A stretch of DNA of 64,000 nucleotides from JAXGPP01 sp040766885 (GCA_040766885.1 JAXGPP010000015.1:124001-188000); one strand, 5' to 3'; positions 42,998 through 52,165 are shown, counted from the first letter of the stretch. Translations and numbers: made by a program. Notes: generated by a model not told the origin, from the sequence alone.

Positions 42998-44875
42998 ATG
43001 TACGCTACAGCTCGCCCGATTCCCGGCACCCAAATCCCCTGCTACGTCTTCAAGTCGAATACCGACGTCGCCCGCCATGTCGCCCACGTCGTGGCCAACA
43101 CCATTCGCGAGCGGAACTCGTTCGGCCGTAAGGCGGTGCTCGGTCTGGCCACCGGCTCCACACCGGTGGGCGTCTACCGCGAGCTGATCCGCATGCACCA
43201 GGAAGAACGGCTCGACATGTCGGGCGTGGTGACGTTCAACCTCGACGAGTACTACGGACTCGGTCCCGATCGGCTCCAGAGCTACCACCGCTGGATGAAC
43301 GAGACCTTCTTCAAACACGTCAACATCGCGCCCCAGAACATCCACATCCTCGACGGCACGGTCTGCCCCGAAGAGGTCGACGAACACTGCCGTCGATACG
43401 AGGACGCCATCCGCCGCGCCGGCGGCATCGATGTGCAGCTCCTGGGCATCGGCCGCAACGGGCATATCGGGTTCAACGAACCGTTCGATCCCCGCAACAG
43501 CCGCACCCGGCTGGTGACGCTTGACGAAGTCACTCGCGCCGATGCCGCCTCCGACTTCTTCAGCGAAGACAACGTCCCGAGCCAGGCCCTTTCCATGGGC
43601 ATCGGCACCATCATGGAGGCCCGCAAAATCATCCTCATGGCCTTCGGTGAGCACAAGGCCAAGGTGATCCGCGAGGCGGGCGAGGGGCCGATGACCGAGC
43701 GATTGCCGGCCAGCCTGCTCCGCGAGCACGTCGATGCGGCGTTCTACCTCGACACTGCGGCAGGAGCCGAGTTGACTGGCTTGGCCACTCCCTGGCTGCT
43801 GGGCAGCGTGGAATGGACCGACCAGCTCATCAAGCGGGCCGTGCTCTGGCTCTGCCAGCAGACGAAAAAGGCACTGCTGAAGCTCGAAGACCGCGATTTC
43901 CGCGACCACGACCTGCACCAGTTGCTCGTCCAGCACGGCCCTGCCCAAAGAGTGGCGCACCGCGTCTTTCGCTGGATGATGGAAACCATCGAGTACCACC
44001 CCGCCACTCGCGAACCGACTCGGGTACTCTGCTTCAGCCCGCATCCCGACGACGACGTCATTAGCATGGGCGGCACGCTCATCCGGCTGGTGGAAGACCA
44101 GCACGAGGTGCACGTGGCCTATATGACCAGCGGCAATATCGCCGTTTTCGATCACGCCGCCCAGCAGATCGCCGATCTCTTGACCGAGCTCAATCGCCGC
44201 TTCGAAATCGACGTCGATAAATCGCCGGGCGTCGAGACCCGGGTGCTCGGGGCACTTTCAAAGAAGAAACCCGGCGATCAGGACACCGACGAAGTGCTCA
44301 CCATCAAGGAATTGATCCGCTGGGCCGAGGCCAAGTCGGGCGCTGCCGCTTGCGGAATCAAGGAAGAGAACCTGCATTTCCTCGATCTGCCCTTCTACCG
44401 CACGGGGACGATCGACAAGAAGCCGGCCGGCCCGGAAGACGTCGCAATCGTCCGCCGCGTGATCGAGCAGATCCAGCCGACCCAGATCTATGTGGCGGGC
44501 GATCTCTCCGATCCGCACGGCACACACCGGGTGTGCGCCTGGGTGATCTTCCAGGCTCTGAAGGAAATTGAAATGGCCAGCGGTTCCAAGCCGCAAATCC
44601 TGCTCTACCGCGGCGCCTGGCAGGAGTGGCCGCTCCACGTCATCGACATTGCCGTGCCGCTCAGCCCGCAGGATGTCAAGAAGAAGAAGCAGGCCATCTT
44701 TCGCCACGAGTCGCAGAAAGACACCGCCGTATTCCCGGGACCCGACGACCCGCGCGAATTCTGGCAGCGGGCCCAGGACCGCAATCGCGGCACGGCCGAC
44801 CTGTACAACCAAATTGGCCTGCCCGAATACGTCGCCATGGAGGCCTTTGTCCGCTGGAATGGCCACGACATTTAG
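42998..44875 (+). CDS. nagB: Glucosamine-6-phosphate deaminase fused to a PIG-L/LmbE deacetylase-like domain
   Basis: The 625-residue protein has an N-terminal NagB domain (LATGSTPVGVYRELIRMH, VTFNLDEYYGL, GIGRNGHIGFNEPFDP) that converts glucosamine-6-phosphate to fructose-6-phosphate and ammonia. Its C-terminal domain is of the PIG-L/LmbE family, zinc-dependent N-deacetylases, with CFSPHPDDDVISMGG and DPHGTHRVCAW. One chain could thus remove an acetyl group and then deaminate, a complete amino-sugar entry step. ATG 42998 matches the NagB start. The frame is open further upstream. Such fusions also occur in Bacteroidetes. Confidence 0.93.
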   Translation: MYATARPIPGTQIPCYVFKSNTDVARHVAHVVANTIRERNSFGRKAVLGLATGSTPVGVYRELIRMHQEERLDMSGVVTFNLDEYYGLGPDRLQSYHRWMNETFFKHVNIAPQNIHILDGTVCPEEVDEHCRRYEDAIRRAGGIDVQLLGIGRNGHIGFNEPFDPRNSRTRLVTLDEVTRADAASDFFSEDNVPSQALSMGIGTIMEARKIILMAFGEHKAKVIREAGEGPMTERLPASLLREHVDAAFYLDTAAGAELTGLATPWLLGSVEWTDQLIKRAVLWLCQQTKKALLKLEDRDFRDHDLHQLLVQHGPAQRVAHRVFRWMMETIEYHPATREPTRVLCFSPHPDDDVISMGGTLIRLVEDQHEVHVAYMTSGNIAVFDHAAQQIADLLTELNRRFEIDVDKSPGVETRVLGALSKKKPGDQDTDEVLTIKELIRWAEAKSGAAACGIKEENLHFLDLPFYRTGTIDKKPAGPEDVAIVRRVIEQIQPTQIYVAGDLSDPHGTHRVCAWVIFQALKEIEMASGSKPQILLYRGAWQEWPLHVIDIAVPLSPQDVKKKKQAIFRHESQKDTAVFPGPDDPREFWQRAQDRNRGTADLYNQIGLPEYVAMEAFVRWNGHDI

Positions 44876-44985
44876 CCGGCCGTCCGGACCGCCACCGCCC
44901 GCACGCGGGCCGTGCCTTCAATGTGCCGGCAGCGGTGTATCCGACGGCGGGACCGCCGGAAGCCGCATATCAGCCGCTTGGAGCA

Positions 44986-45423
44986 CTACGGGCGCAGCGA
45001 CGCCTGCGCCAGTGAACCATCGTCAAGCAGTTCGATGTCAATCCGGCCACCAAGCGCGCCGATCTCGAACTGTAATCCCGAGTTCTCCAGATCGGCGTAA
45101 TGCGAGGGTATCGCCTGAAGTGCTCCACCGCCGAATCGATGGAGTGGCCGGATCGCCACCCGATAAACACCCGGGACTGCGCCGTCCCGTGGTTCAAAGG
45201 TGCTCAACTGGTAGGTTCCGTCCGGTTCAATCCGCCCCGACGCCGCAAGACCTTCGCCGGACCGGAACTCGACCTCACCCGAAAGAAGGGGTCGGCCGGC
45301 AAATGTCACCGTTCCCTCCACCGGGACCGTCGTGGCCTCTCCGGAGCTCCTTCCGACGACACCGGCCGTCAACAAGCCGACCATACACAAACTGAGCAGC
45401 AGACAGCAGGAAAGTAACCGCAT
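44986..45423 (-). CDS. Small secreted transthyretin-like domain protein
   Basis: The 145-residue protein has a signal peptide (LLLSLCMVGLLTAGVVG) and one carboxypeptidase-regulatory-like beta-sandwich. That domain has the pattern common in planctomycetes: VPVEGTVTFAGRPLLSGEVE, then GRIEPDGTYQLST and AIPSHYADLENSGLQFEI. These domains are thought to be surface or binding modules. ATG 45423 begins the signal peptide. It is divergent from lexA across 278 bases. Function unknown. Confidence 0.85.
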   Translation of the reverse strand: MRLLSCCLLLSLCMVGLLTAGVVGRSSGEATTVPVEGTVTFAGRPLLSGEVEFRSGEGLAASGRIEPDGTYQLSTFEPRDGAVPGVYRVAIRPLHRFGGGALQAIPSHYADLENSGLQFEIGALGGRIDIELLDDGSLAQASLRP

Positions 45424-45622
45424 GGCGGGGGGGTGCGGTAATCCGCATGGGGCAGGCAGGTGTTGCCGCGACTGTTACAGTACGCGGCGGCGGGTTAATG
45501 ACGGCGATTCCCTGCCGATCGCAACTCCTCAGACGGGTTGCCGCCAATGGGCGGGAACGGCACTCCCGTCGTGCGCGAATGACGTAAGTTTAAACGACCC
45601 CCCGAAATCGTCAAGCCCCCTC

Positions 45623-45652
45623 TTGACTCTGTACACACGTATATTGTACGAT
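45623..45652 (+). promoter_or_regulatory. Candidate lexA promoter with overlapping palindromic operator
   Basis: TTGACT (45623-45628) and TACGAT (45647-45652) are spaced by 18 bases. Between and overlapping them lies GTACA-N9-TGTAC (45631-45649), a perfect 5-bp dyad. This is where a LexA dimer would block RNA polymerase and so control its own gene. The motif differs from E. coli and Bacillus SOS boxes. Confidence 0.55.
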
Positions 45653-45701
45653 TGTCCATGGAACGGGTGATTTCATTCCGCACACACAAAAGGTACGAAC
45701 A

Positions 45702-46310
45702 ATGGATCCTATGGAACTACTGACCGATCGGCAGCGCAAAGTCTACGAGTTCATTCGTGAGAAGATCCTCACTCGCGGGTATGGCCCGACCGTTCGCGAG
45801 ATCGGCGATCATTTCCGCATCCGCTCCCCCAATGGCGTTATGTGCCACCTCAAGGCGCTGGAGAAAAAGGAGCTCATCGAGCGCGAGGCCAACATGTCGC
45901 GCGCCATCACGCTGATGGAGCCGCTCCGCTACAACGGGTTGCCCATCAAGGGGCGCATCGCCGCCGGCAAGCTCCTCGAGGCGGTCGAGCAGGAGGAGGA
46001 AGAGGTCGACTTCACCGCCCTCTTCAATAACGACCGCCGCGATCTGTTTGCCCTCGAAGTCCAAGGCGACTCGATGGTCGGGGCGCACATCGCTTCCGGC
46101 GACTACGTCATCGTCCGCCGCAAGGAGAAGGCCGAGAAAGGCCAGATCGTGGTGGCCATGACCGACGACGGCGAAGCGACGCTCAAGCGGTGGTACCCGG
46201 AACGCGGACGCATTCGGCTGGAACCGGCGAATTCATCGATGAAGCCGATCTATGTCAAGAATGCCCGCGTTCTCGGCGTGGTCATCGGCGTGGTCCGCAA
46301 GGTGCGCTGA
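45702..46310 (+). CDS. lexA: LexA SOS repressor
   Basis: The 202-residue repressor has an N-terminal winged helix (LLTDRQRKVYEFIREKILTR, PTVREIGDHFRIRSPNG), the self-cleavage site Ala88-Gly89 (RIAAGKL) and the catalytic pair Ser124 (QGDSMVGAHI) and Lys162 (ATLKRWYPE). RecA filaments trigger its autocleavage after DNA damage. Length and spacing match classical LexA. A candidate operator lies at 45631-45649. The gene ends convergent with the sigma-54 regulator. ATG at 45711 is an alternative start. Confidence 0.97.
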   Translation: MDPMELLTDRQRKVYEFIREKILTRGYGPTVREIGDHFRIRSPNGVMCHLKALEKKELIEREANMSRAITLMEPLRYNGLPIKGRIAAGKLLEAVEQEEEEVDFTALFNNDRRDLFALEVQGDSMVGAHIASGDYVIVRRKEKAEKGQIVVAMTDDGEATLKRWYPERGRIRLEPANSSMKPIYVKNARVLGVVIGVVRKVR

Positions 46311-46361
46311 GCGCCGCGCGGGCCCGGCGCCAGCGGGCGGCGGCGCACCGGCTGCAGGAGA

Positions 46362-47717
46362 TCACGCCGATTTGGTCATGGCGATCTCCTGGTTGAGCTT
46401 GTTGTAGAGCGTTTTGAGGCTGATACCCAACTCCTCCGCGGCCCGCGGCTTATTGCCGCCATGTCGCTGGAGGGCGTCGTGGATTGCCTGCATCTCGATC
46501 TCGCGCAACGTCAGTCCACTGCCCTCGTCGGGAGCGACGCGGCGCAGCCGGCGCGTCGTGAACCGCTGCGGCAGGTGCTCCAGGCGGATGGGCAGACTTT
46601 CGCATAAGATCAAAGCATGCTCGACGACATTCGCCAATTCGCGGACATTGCCGGGCCAGGAGTGACCTGACAGTTCCGCCTCGACCTCGGGCGAGAGGAT
46701 CTCGGCCTCGGGGGGCAGCCCCTTCCGGCAACGCGCGGCCAGGTGCCGCGCCAGTTGCGGGATGTCCTCCGCGCGCTCGCGGAGCGCCGGCAGGTGGATT
46801 TCGAACGTGTTGATGCGGAACCAGAGATCCTCGCGGAACTCGCCATCGGCGACCATCTGCTCCAGGTTCCGGTGGGTCGCGCAGATCACGCGGACATCGC
46901 AGGTTACCGACTGGTTCTCGCCCACGCGGCGGATCTCGCCGCTTTCCAGGAAACGCAGCAGCTTGGCCTGCATCGCCTTGGGCAACTCGCCGATTTCGTC
47001 CAGGAACAGCGAGCCGCCGTGCGCCACCTCGAACAGCCCTACCCGGTGCTCGTCGGCCCCGGTGAAGCTGCCGCGGCGGTGGCCGAACAGTTCGCTCTCG
47101 ATGAGGTTCTCCGGCAGCGCGCCGCAATTGATCGCCACGAACGGCATGTTCGCGCGGCAGCTTTGATCGTGGATCGCCCGGGCGACGAGCTCTTTGCCCG
47201 TGCCCGTCTCCCCCAGCACCAGGGCGGTCGATTCCGTCGGCGCTACCTTGGCGATCAGCGCGCGAACCGCCTCCATGGCCGGCGAATCGCCGATCAGGTC
47301 CGATTTCCCCTCAATGTGCTCCAGCCGCTGCTTCAGCGCGCGGTACTTCCGCGTCAGTTCCCGTTTCTCGGCGACGCGCTGGAGCACCGTCTCAAGCTCG
47401 ATGAGCTTGCAGGGCTTGGTGAGGTAGTCGAACGTGCCTTGGCGCAAGGCGGCAATCGCCGTCTGCAGCGACGACTTGCCCGTCAGCACAATCGCCTCGG
47501 TGTCGGGCGACATCTCCTTGGCCTTGGCGATCACCTGGATGCCGTTCAGGCCCGGCATGTCGAGATCCACCAGGACGCAATCGTACGTGTTCCTCTCCAG
47601 CGCGGCGACGGCGGTCGTTCCGTCCGGGCAGACGGTGACTTCGTGCCCCATCCGCGGCAACTCCAGGCGCATCAGCTCCTGGAGCGAACGCTCGTCGTCG
47701 GCGAACAGCAGCTTCAA
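46362..47717 (-). CDS. Sigma-54-dependent response regulator (NtrC family)
   Basis: The 451-residue protein has a receiver domain with phospho-acceptor Asp51 (VDLDMPG), an AAA+ domain (Walker A GETGTGKELVARA, Walker B LFLDEIGEL) and a C-terminal Fis-type helix-turn-helix (GNKPRAAEELGISLKTLYNKL). The loop that contacts sigma-54 is GSFTGA rather than the usual GAFTGA. It lies four bases after the kinase gene on the same strand and surely forms a pair with it. Target promoters were not found in the window. Confidence 0.96.
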   Translation of the reverse strand: MKLLFADDERSLQELMRLELPRMGHEVTVCPDGTTAVAALERNTYDCVLVDLDMPGLNGIQVIAKAKEMSPDTEAIVLTGKSSLQTAIAALRQGTFDYLTKPCKLIELETVLQRVAEKRELTRKYRALKQRLEHIEGKSDLIGDSPAMEAVRALIAKVAPTESTALVLGETGTGKELVARAIHDQSCRANMPFVAINCGALPENLIESELFGHRRGSFTGADEHRVGLFEVAHGGSLFLDEIGELPKAMQAKLLRFLESGEIRRVGENQSVTCDVRVICATHRNLEQMVADGEFREDLWFRINTFEIHLPALRERAEDIPQLARHLAARCRKGLPPEAEILSPEVEAELSGHSWPGNVRELANVVEHALILCESLPIRLEHLPQRFTTRRLRRVAPDEGSGLTLREIEMQAIHDALQRHGGNKPRAAEELGISLKTLYNKLNQEIAMTKSA

Positions 47718-47721
47718 TCGG

Positions 47722-49335
47722 TTAAGCGGCGTGGCAGTGATGATCGATCTCCCTGGTCTTGGCGGCCAGCGGCAATCGCACCCGGAATATCGAGCCCAGA
47801 CCGGGCCCGGGGCTTTCCGCCGTTATCTCTCCGCCGTGGTCCGACACGATGCGATAACTGATCGACAGCCCGAGCCCGGTGCCCTGCCCGGAACGGCGGC
47901 GCGTGAAGAACGGCTCGAACAGGTGCTCCTGCACCTCGAGGTCCATCCCGCAGCCGTTGTCGATGAAGGTCAACTCCGCGAATCCCTCCCGCGCGGCCAG
48001 CGCAATCCGCACCCGGCCTCCAGCCGCGAGGCTGTCGAGGGCGTTGGTCAGCAGGTTGAGCACCACCTGCTTGATTTCCTGCGGATTGATCGAAGCGAGC
48101 ACGGGTTCGGCGGCTTCGAGCTCGATTTCGGTTCCCTTGTAGCGGCCCAGGTGCCGAACCATGTCGATCACCCCCTGGAGCAGCCCGCCGAGTTCCACCG
48201 CCTGCCGGCGGATCGGCCCGGTGCGCGAGAAGTCGAGCAGCTTCTCGGTGATCTCCTTGCAGCGGAAGGCCTCGTTCTGGATCATGTCGAGATACTGGAA
48301 CACGACTTCGTGCCGCGGATCGGCCGGGTCGAGCTCCGCGCTCACCCGTCCGACGAGCGATTCGGCACACATGGCGATCGAGGCCAGCGGGTTGTTGATC
48401 TCGTGGGCCACCCCCGCGGCGAGAAAACCGACGCTCGCCAGCCGCTCGTTCCGCACAACCTGCTTCGTGCGCTCCTGCACCTGGTGATCGAGATCGTCGC
48501 GAATCGACTGGAACCGTTCCGTCATCTGGTTCATCGCTTCGGCCAGCTCCGACATCTCATCGCACGTATCAAGGTGGATGCGGTAGCTGAAGTTGCCGGC
48601 CGCCACCTGGCGTGAGCCTCCCACGAGGATGCGCAAGGGAAGAAACACCCACCGGTAGAAGAGGCGGATGAAGATCGCCAGAATCGCGGCTGCCGCCAGG
48701 CTCACGATCCACGTGCCCACGATCAGCGTGCGGTAGGTGGCGCGGACCTCGGCGGCGAAACCGCCCAATCGACGATGCAGGTGGCTGGGCAGCTCGGCCG
48801 TCAGCCGGCCGAGATTGGCCAGCTCCGCGTCAAGCTGCTCGACCTTGATGTTGTTGAGCACCCAGTCTTCGTCCCGGTCCGCCTGGTGGACGCGCGCCAG
48901 GGCCGCCTCGATCTTCCGCAGCGTGGCCCACTCGAGCTGCGTGTCGGTGATGCTCAAGTCTTCCAGGCCTTTGTGTTCAAGCTGGCGGCGATAGCGCGCC
49001 AGCGTCCGCTCGAAATCGGCGAGTTCACCGCGGAAAGTGTCGCGCACACTCCGCACCCGAAACGCGCTCGGGTCGTTGAAGGCCACCGCGTCCAGGCGGC
49101 AGAAATCGACCAGCGCGATGCCGCGCAGCTCGCCCAGAGCGATGCGAAGGTCGGCCACGTGGCCGCTCAGCGCGCCAGCCAGCGGCAACTCAACCGACCG
49201 CCAGCTCAGCGTTTTCACCAGGCTGCGGTAAGCGTACGTGGCGTACAGACCGCTCCCCGCCAGCACCACCATCAGCAGCAGGAGCAGTTCGAGCCCGACC
49301 AGGAATTTTGTGCGAATGGGCCAGTTCGACAGCAA
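47722..49335 (-). CDS. Membrane sensor histidine kinase with HAMP domain
   Basis: This 537-residue kinase has an N-terminal membrane segment (FLVGLELLLLLMVVLAGSGLY), an extracytoplasmic helical sensor of about 170 residues and a second segment near residue 210-230. A HAMP domain, an H-box (GVAHEINNPLASIAM) and a HATPase with NLLTNALDSL, DNGCGMD and GTGLGLSIS follow. The H-box type matches kinases that pair with NtrC-like regulators, and the partner gene follows after four bases. The stimulus is unknown. Confidence 0.95.
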   Translation of the reverse strand: MLSNWPIRTKFLVGLELLLLLMVVLAGSGLYATYAYRSLVKTLSWRSVELPLAGALSGHVADLRIALGELRGIALVDFCRLDAVAFNDPSAFRVRSVRDTFRGELADFERTLARYRRQLEHKGLEDLSITDTQLEWATLRKIEAALARVHQADRDEDWVLNNIKVEQLDAELANLGRLTAELPSHLHRRLGGFAAEVRATYRTLIVGTWIVSLAAAAILAIFIRLFYRWVFLPLRILVGGSRQVAAGNFSYRIHLDTCDEMSELAEAMNQMTERFQSIRDDLDHQVQERTKQVVRNERLASVGFLAAGVAHEINNPLASIAMCAESLVGRVSAELDPADPRHEVVFQYLDMIQNEAFRCKEITEKLLDFSRTGPIRRQAVELGGLLQGVIDMVRHLGRYKGTEIELEAAEPVLASINPQEIKQVVLNLLTNALDSLAAGGRVRIALAAREGFAELTFIDNGCGMDLEVQEHLFEPFFTRRRSGQGTGLGLSISYRIVSDHGGEITAESPGPGLGSIFRVRLPLAAKTREIDHHCHAA

Positions 49336-49621
49336 CGGCGACCTCCTTGTCGCGTCAGAACGTTTCAGACAGCGCCCAACCGCCTTTCCCCAAGGGCGAG
49401 TCGAAGCCTCAGGAAAAGCGGACTTTGCTGCCGTTCCGGCTCCGCTGCGTTGGGCTCATTGCCGATCCGCAGGTCGTCCTCAACCGATCCATCCTTGAAC
49501 CGGCGAGGCGGGAGTGTACCATCGTCGGCCCGATCAAGGCAAGACGAACGCTACTCGTTCTGCCGCAGCCACTTAGCACCGAAAGCGGTCGCCGGATCGG
49601 CCCCCGGAACCTCGCGCGCGG

Positions 49622-50920
49622 TCAATTGAGGGCGCCGGCGTCGCCAGTGTGGCTGCGCCGCCGCTGATTTCGCAGTTCGCTCATCATGAAGCTGATGGCG
49701 CGGCAGTATTCGCTCACCGCCTTGCCATAATCCCCCAGGTGCCCTGCCGCGTAGGCCTGGTTGCAGTGCATGTTGAAATGGTTCCAGTCCACCATCCAGC
49801 GCTCGTTCTGAGCCGCCTCGCGCAGTTCCTCCGCGATGCCGCTCAGGCGGTCCGCAAAGGACTGGTCCGGCTTGCACTCCCACGCGGCATATGGCCCGCG
49901 CCCCAGCGGCTTGCCGTCGAACTCGTAAGTCCGTACCGGCGGCTCGCTGTAGCGCTGCCAGGCCGCCACGGCGCCCGCGACTCCCATTGCCAGAAGGCTG
50001 ACAATCGCCGCCAGGAGATAGCCCGCCGCCAGGAGGGCCAGCGCACCGAGCGCGAACAAGCCCGCCAGACCCATAACCAGCGGATTCACGGGCCGGCGCA
50101 CCGCCGTCGCCGTCGACGAACTATGGCCCCTCCTGTCATCGTCCGGGATTCGGGCGACGCGGATCACGATGGCCGTGATGTTGTCCGGCCCGCCGCGAAG
50201 ATTCGCCAGGTGCACCAGCGCATCGACCGCCTCCTCGGGCTCCATGCAACCGAGGATCTTGCCGATTTCCTCATCCTGAACCTGGCCAGAAAGCCCGTCG
50301 CTGCACAACAAGTAGACATCGCCCGGCTGGATGGGAAAGACCCCTTCCAGGTCGATCTGCACTTCCGGATTGGGACCGAGCGACCGGGTGATGATGTTGC
50401 GGGGAATGAAGTCGATGCCGTCTTCGCCGCTGATCTGCCCCGCCGCCCGCATCTCCCACACCAGGCTGTGATCGAAGGTCAACTGCTCCAGGCGGTCGGC
50501 GCGCCAGCGGTAGACACGGCTGTCGCCGACCTGTGCGGTGACGGCCCCCTGCGGCAGCAACACTAATGCGCTGGCCGTCGTTCCCATGCCGCGAAAGTCC
50601 TCGCTGGCTTGGCCGCGGCGGTGGATCTCCAGATTGGCTTCCGCGACGGCGGCGCGCAATGCCTCCGGCGGAGCCAGATCGCGGAGCTTGTTGTAGACCA
50701 GGGGGACCGTATCCGTCGCCAGCTTGCTCGCCAGTTCACCGGCGGCATGGGCCCCCATGCCGTCGGCGACCACGAAAAGATGCCCCCTCGACTGCCACTT
50801 CTCCACACTTGAAGCCGGCGCAGTCGCCAACGAGTCCTGGTTGTTCCCCCGGCGGAGCCCCACGTCGCTCCGTGCGACCGCCTGCAGGCCGTGGTCCCAA
50901 TTGTTGCCAAGCTGTAGCAT
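49622..50920 (-). CDS. PP2C-type Ser/Thr phosphatase with C-terminal membrane region
   Basis: The 432-residue protein begins with a PP2C domain: SDVGLRRGNNQDSLA, then FVVADGMGAHAAGELASKLA, GMGTTASALVLL, VGDSRVYRW, LLCSDGLSGQV and GGPDNITAIVIRV, with the metal-binding Asp residues intact. Two hydrophobic segments (about residues 300-345) and a cytoplasmic tail with a short TPR-like helix pair (FNMHCNQAYAAGHLGDYGKA) follow. Membrane anchoring is likely. It probably reverses Ser/Thr kinase signals, which are abundant in planctomycetes. No kinase gene is adjacent. ATG 50920 fits family start. Confidence 0.92.
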   Translation of the reverse strand: MLQLGNNWDHGLQAVARSDVGLRRGNNQDSLATAPASSVEKWQSRGHLFVVADGMGAHAAGELASKLATDTVPLVYNKLRDLAPPEALRAAVAEANLEIHRRGQASEDFRGMGTTASALVLLPQGAVTAQVGDSRVYRWRADRLEQLTFDHSLVWEMRAAGQISGEDGIDFIPRNIITRSLGPNPEVQIDLEGVFPIQPGDVYLLCSDGLSGQVQDEEIGKILGCMEPEEAVDALVHLANLRGGPDNITAIVIRVARIPDDDRRGHSSSTATAVRRPVNPLVMGLAGLFALGALALLAAGYLLAAIVSLLAMGVAGAVAAWQRYSEPPVRTYEFDGKPLGRGPYAAWECKPDQSFADRLSGIAEELREAAQNERWMVDWNHFNMHCNQAYAAGHLGDYGKAVSEYCRAISFMMSELRNQRRRSHTGDAGALN

Positions 50921-51117
50921 CGTATCCGCCGGTCCAACCCAGTGGGGGGGCGATCCCAGCACTTGCCCATTATAGGAAGGCAGTTTACCTATTCTATCAC
51001 CCACCGCTTCCGGCAGCTATCCCAAACCTGCGAATGGCCTGGAAGCGTCCGCGTCGGACCACTATACTCCGCGGCCGCGAAGTACTTGGCAACCCTCCCT
51101 GGCAAGGTTCGTTCGCT

Positions 51118-51774
51118 GTGCTCGTCTCTCCCTCTCCCACCATTCGGCCCTCAACCCGGGTAGCAGCGTTTCTCGCCCTGGCGGCGCTTGTCTGCACCCC
51201 CGGTTGCGTCCAGCGGCGGCTGACGATCCGCAGCAATCCACCCGGCGCCGTGGTCTATGTCGACAACCAGGAAATCGGCACCACCCCCATTTCCACCGAC
51301 TTCATCTACTACGGCACTCGAGAGATCCGGTTGGTCAAGGACGGTTACGAGACACTCACGGTAATGCAGCCCGTGACCACGCCCTGGTACGAGATCCCGC
51401 CCTTGGACTTCGTCAGCGAGAACTTCGTGCCCGGCGAGATCCGCGACCAGCGGACATTCACCTACAACCTCGTGCCGCAGATGGTCGTCCCCACCGACAT
51501 CCTCATCAACCGGGCGGAACAGCTTCGGGCCCAGTCGCACGCGACCGGCGCCGCCCAAGCCGCCTCCGGCACGCTGCCCCCGCCCCGTGCCGCCGCCCCG
51601 GTCGTGCCGTCCCCCTTCTCGCCGCCGCAAGTCCCGCAACAATCCATCCTGCCGCAACCCCAGTCAGTCCAGGGTCAGACGGTCCAGCACACCGTCGCCC
51701 AATCCACGCCCGTCCGCCCCCTCCCCCGCGCTAACCCAGCCCCTTCGCTCTACCGCTCGCAACCCAACGCGTAA
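51118..51774 (+). CDS. PEGA-domain lipoprotein
   Basis: This 218-residue protein has an export signal ending in a non-standard lipobox (CTPGC). A PEGA domain follows (RLTIRSNPPGAVVYVDNQEI, then RLVKDGYETLTV), a beta-rich module often found in envelope proteins of planctomycetes and Myxococcota. The second half is Pro/Gln/Ser-rich and probably disordered. GTG 51118 is the best start; the frame opens further upstream at 50566 on the strand opposite the phosphatase gene. The last codons and the stop lie inside a 31-base tandem repeat. Confidence 0.75.
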   Translation: MLVSPSPTIRPSTRVAAFLALAALVCTPGCVQRRLTIRSNPPGAVVYVDNQEIGTTPISTDFIYYGTREIRLVKDGYETLTVMQPVTTPWYEIPPLDFVSENFVPGEIRDQRTFTYNLVPQMVVPTDILINRAEQLRAQSHATGAAQAASGTLPPPRAAAPVVPSPFSPPQVPQQSILPQPQSVQGQTVQHTVAQSTPVRPLPRANPAPSLYRSQPNA

Positions 51775-51844
51775 GCGAGGCCATCCATCCTAACCCGACG
51801 CGCCAGCGAGGCCGTCCATCCTAACCCGACGCGCCAGCGAGGCC
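51761..51844 (+). repeat. Three tandem 31-base REP-like units
   Basis: AACCCAACGCGTAAGCGAGG (51761) is followed by two near-identical units starting AACCCGACGCGCCAGCGAGG at 51792 and 51823, period 31. The same core appears inverted at 52166-52216. The first unit provides the C-terminal codons and stop of the PEGA gene. Confidence 0.8.
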
Positions 51845-51900
51845 CCGGTAGTTCATTCGCATCCACGCGCTGTGCCCGGTCTCCGCGCGCTCAGTTTCCG

Positions 51901-52134
51901 CTACGGCTTCCTTCTCGCCGTGCCAGGATCGAAGCCAGCAACCGGCCGCGCCGCGCTGCGGCGAAACCGCGCAAACCGCGCCCGGATGACGCGCTCGCCC
52001 GGCTCGCGCCGCCACGGCAGAAGCGGCGCTTCCTCGTGCGTCGAGACGCACTCCGGCTGCATCCCCAACAGCCTCGCCAGCGAAAACGTTCCGCACCGAC
52101 CGCTGCCAATCCCCAGAACAATCTTCTGCTCCAT
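51901..52134 (-). pseudogene. Truncated sulfotransferase remnant
   Basis: A 77-codon frame starts with a clear sulfotransferase PAPS-binding loop: VLGIGSGRCGTFSLARLL, then THEEAPLLPWRREPGE. Full sulfotransferases of this type are some 200-300 residues. Here the resemblance stops after about 60 residues, the frame soon ends, and no continuation is found downstream in other frames. It lies between two clusters of REP-like repeats, in a 934-base region (51775-52708) with no intact gene. A decayed 5' fragment is the simplest reading. Confidence 0.6.
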
Positions 52135-52165
52135 CCTCCGCCTGTCGTTGCCACCGGCATATCGT

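Noticed and set aside
51761..51844. Possible CRISPR array
   Set aside because: Units of 31 bases follow one another directly, with no unique spacers of constant length and no cas genes.
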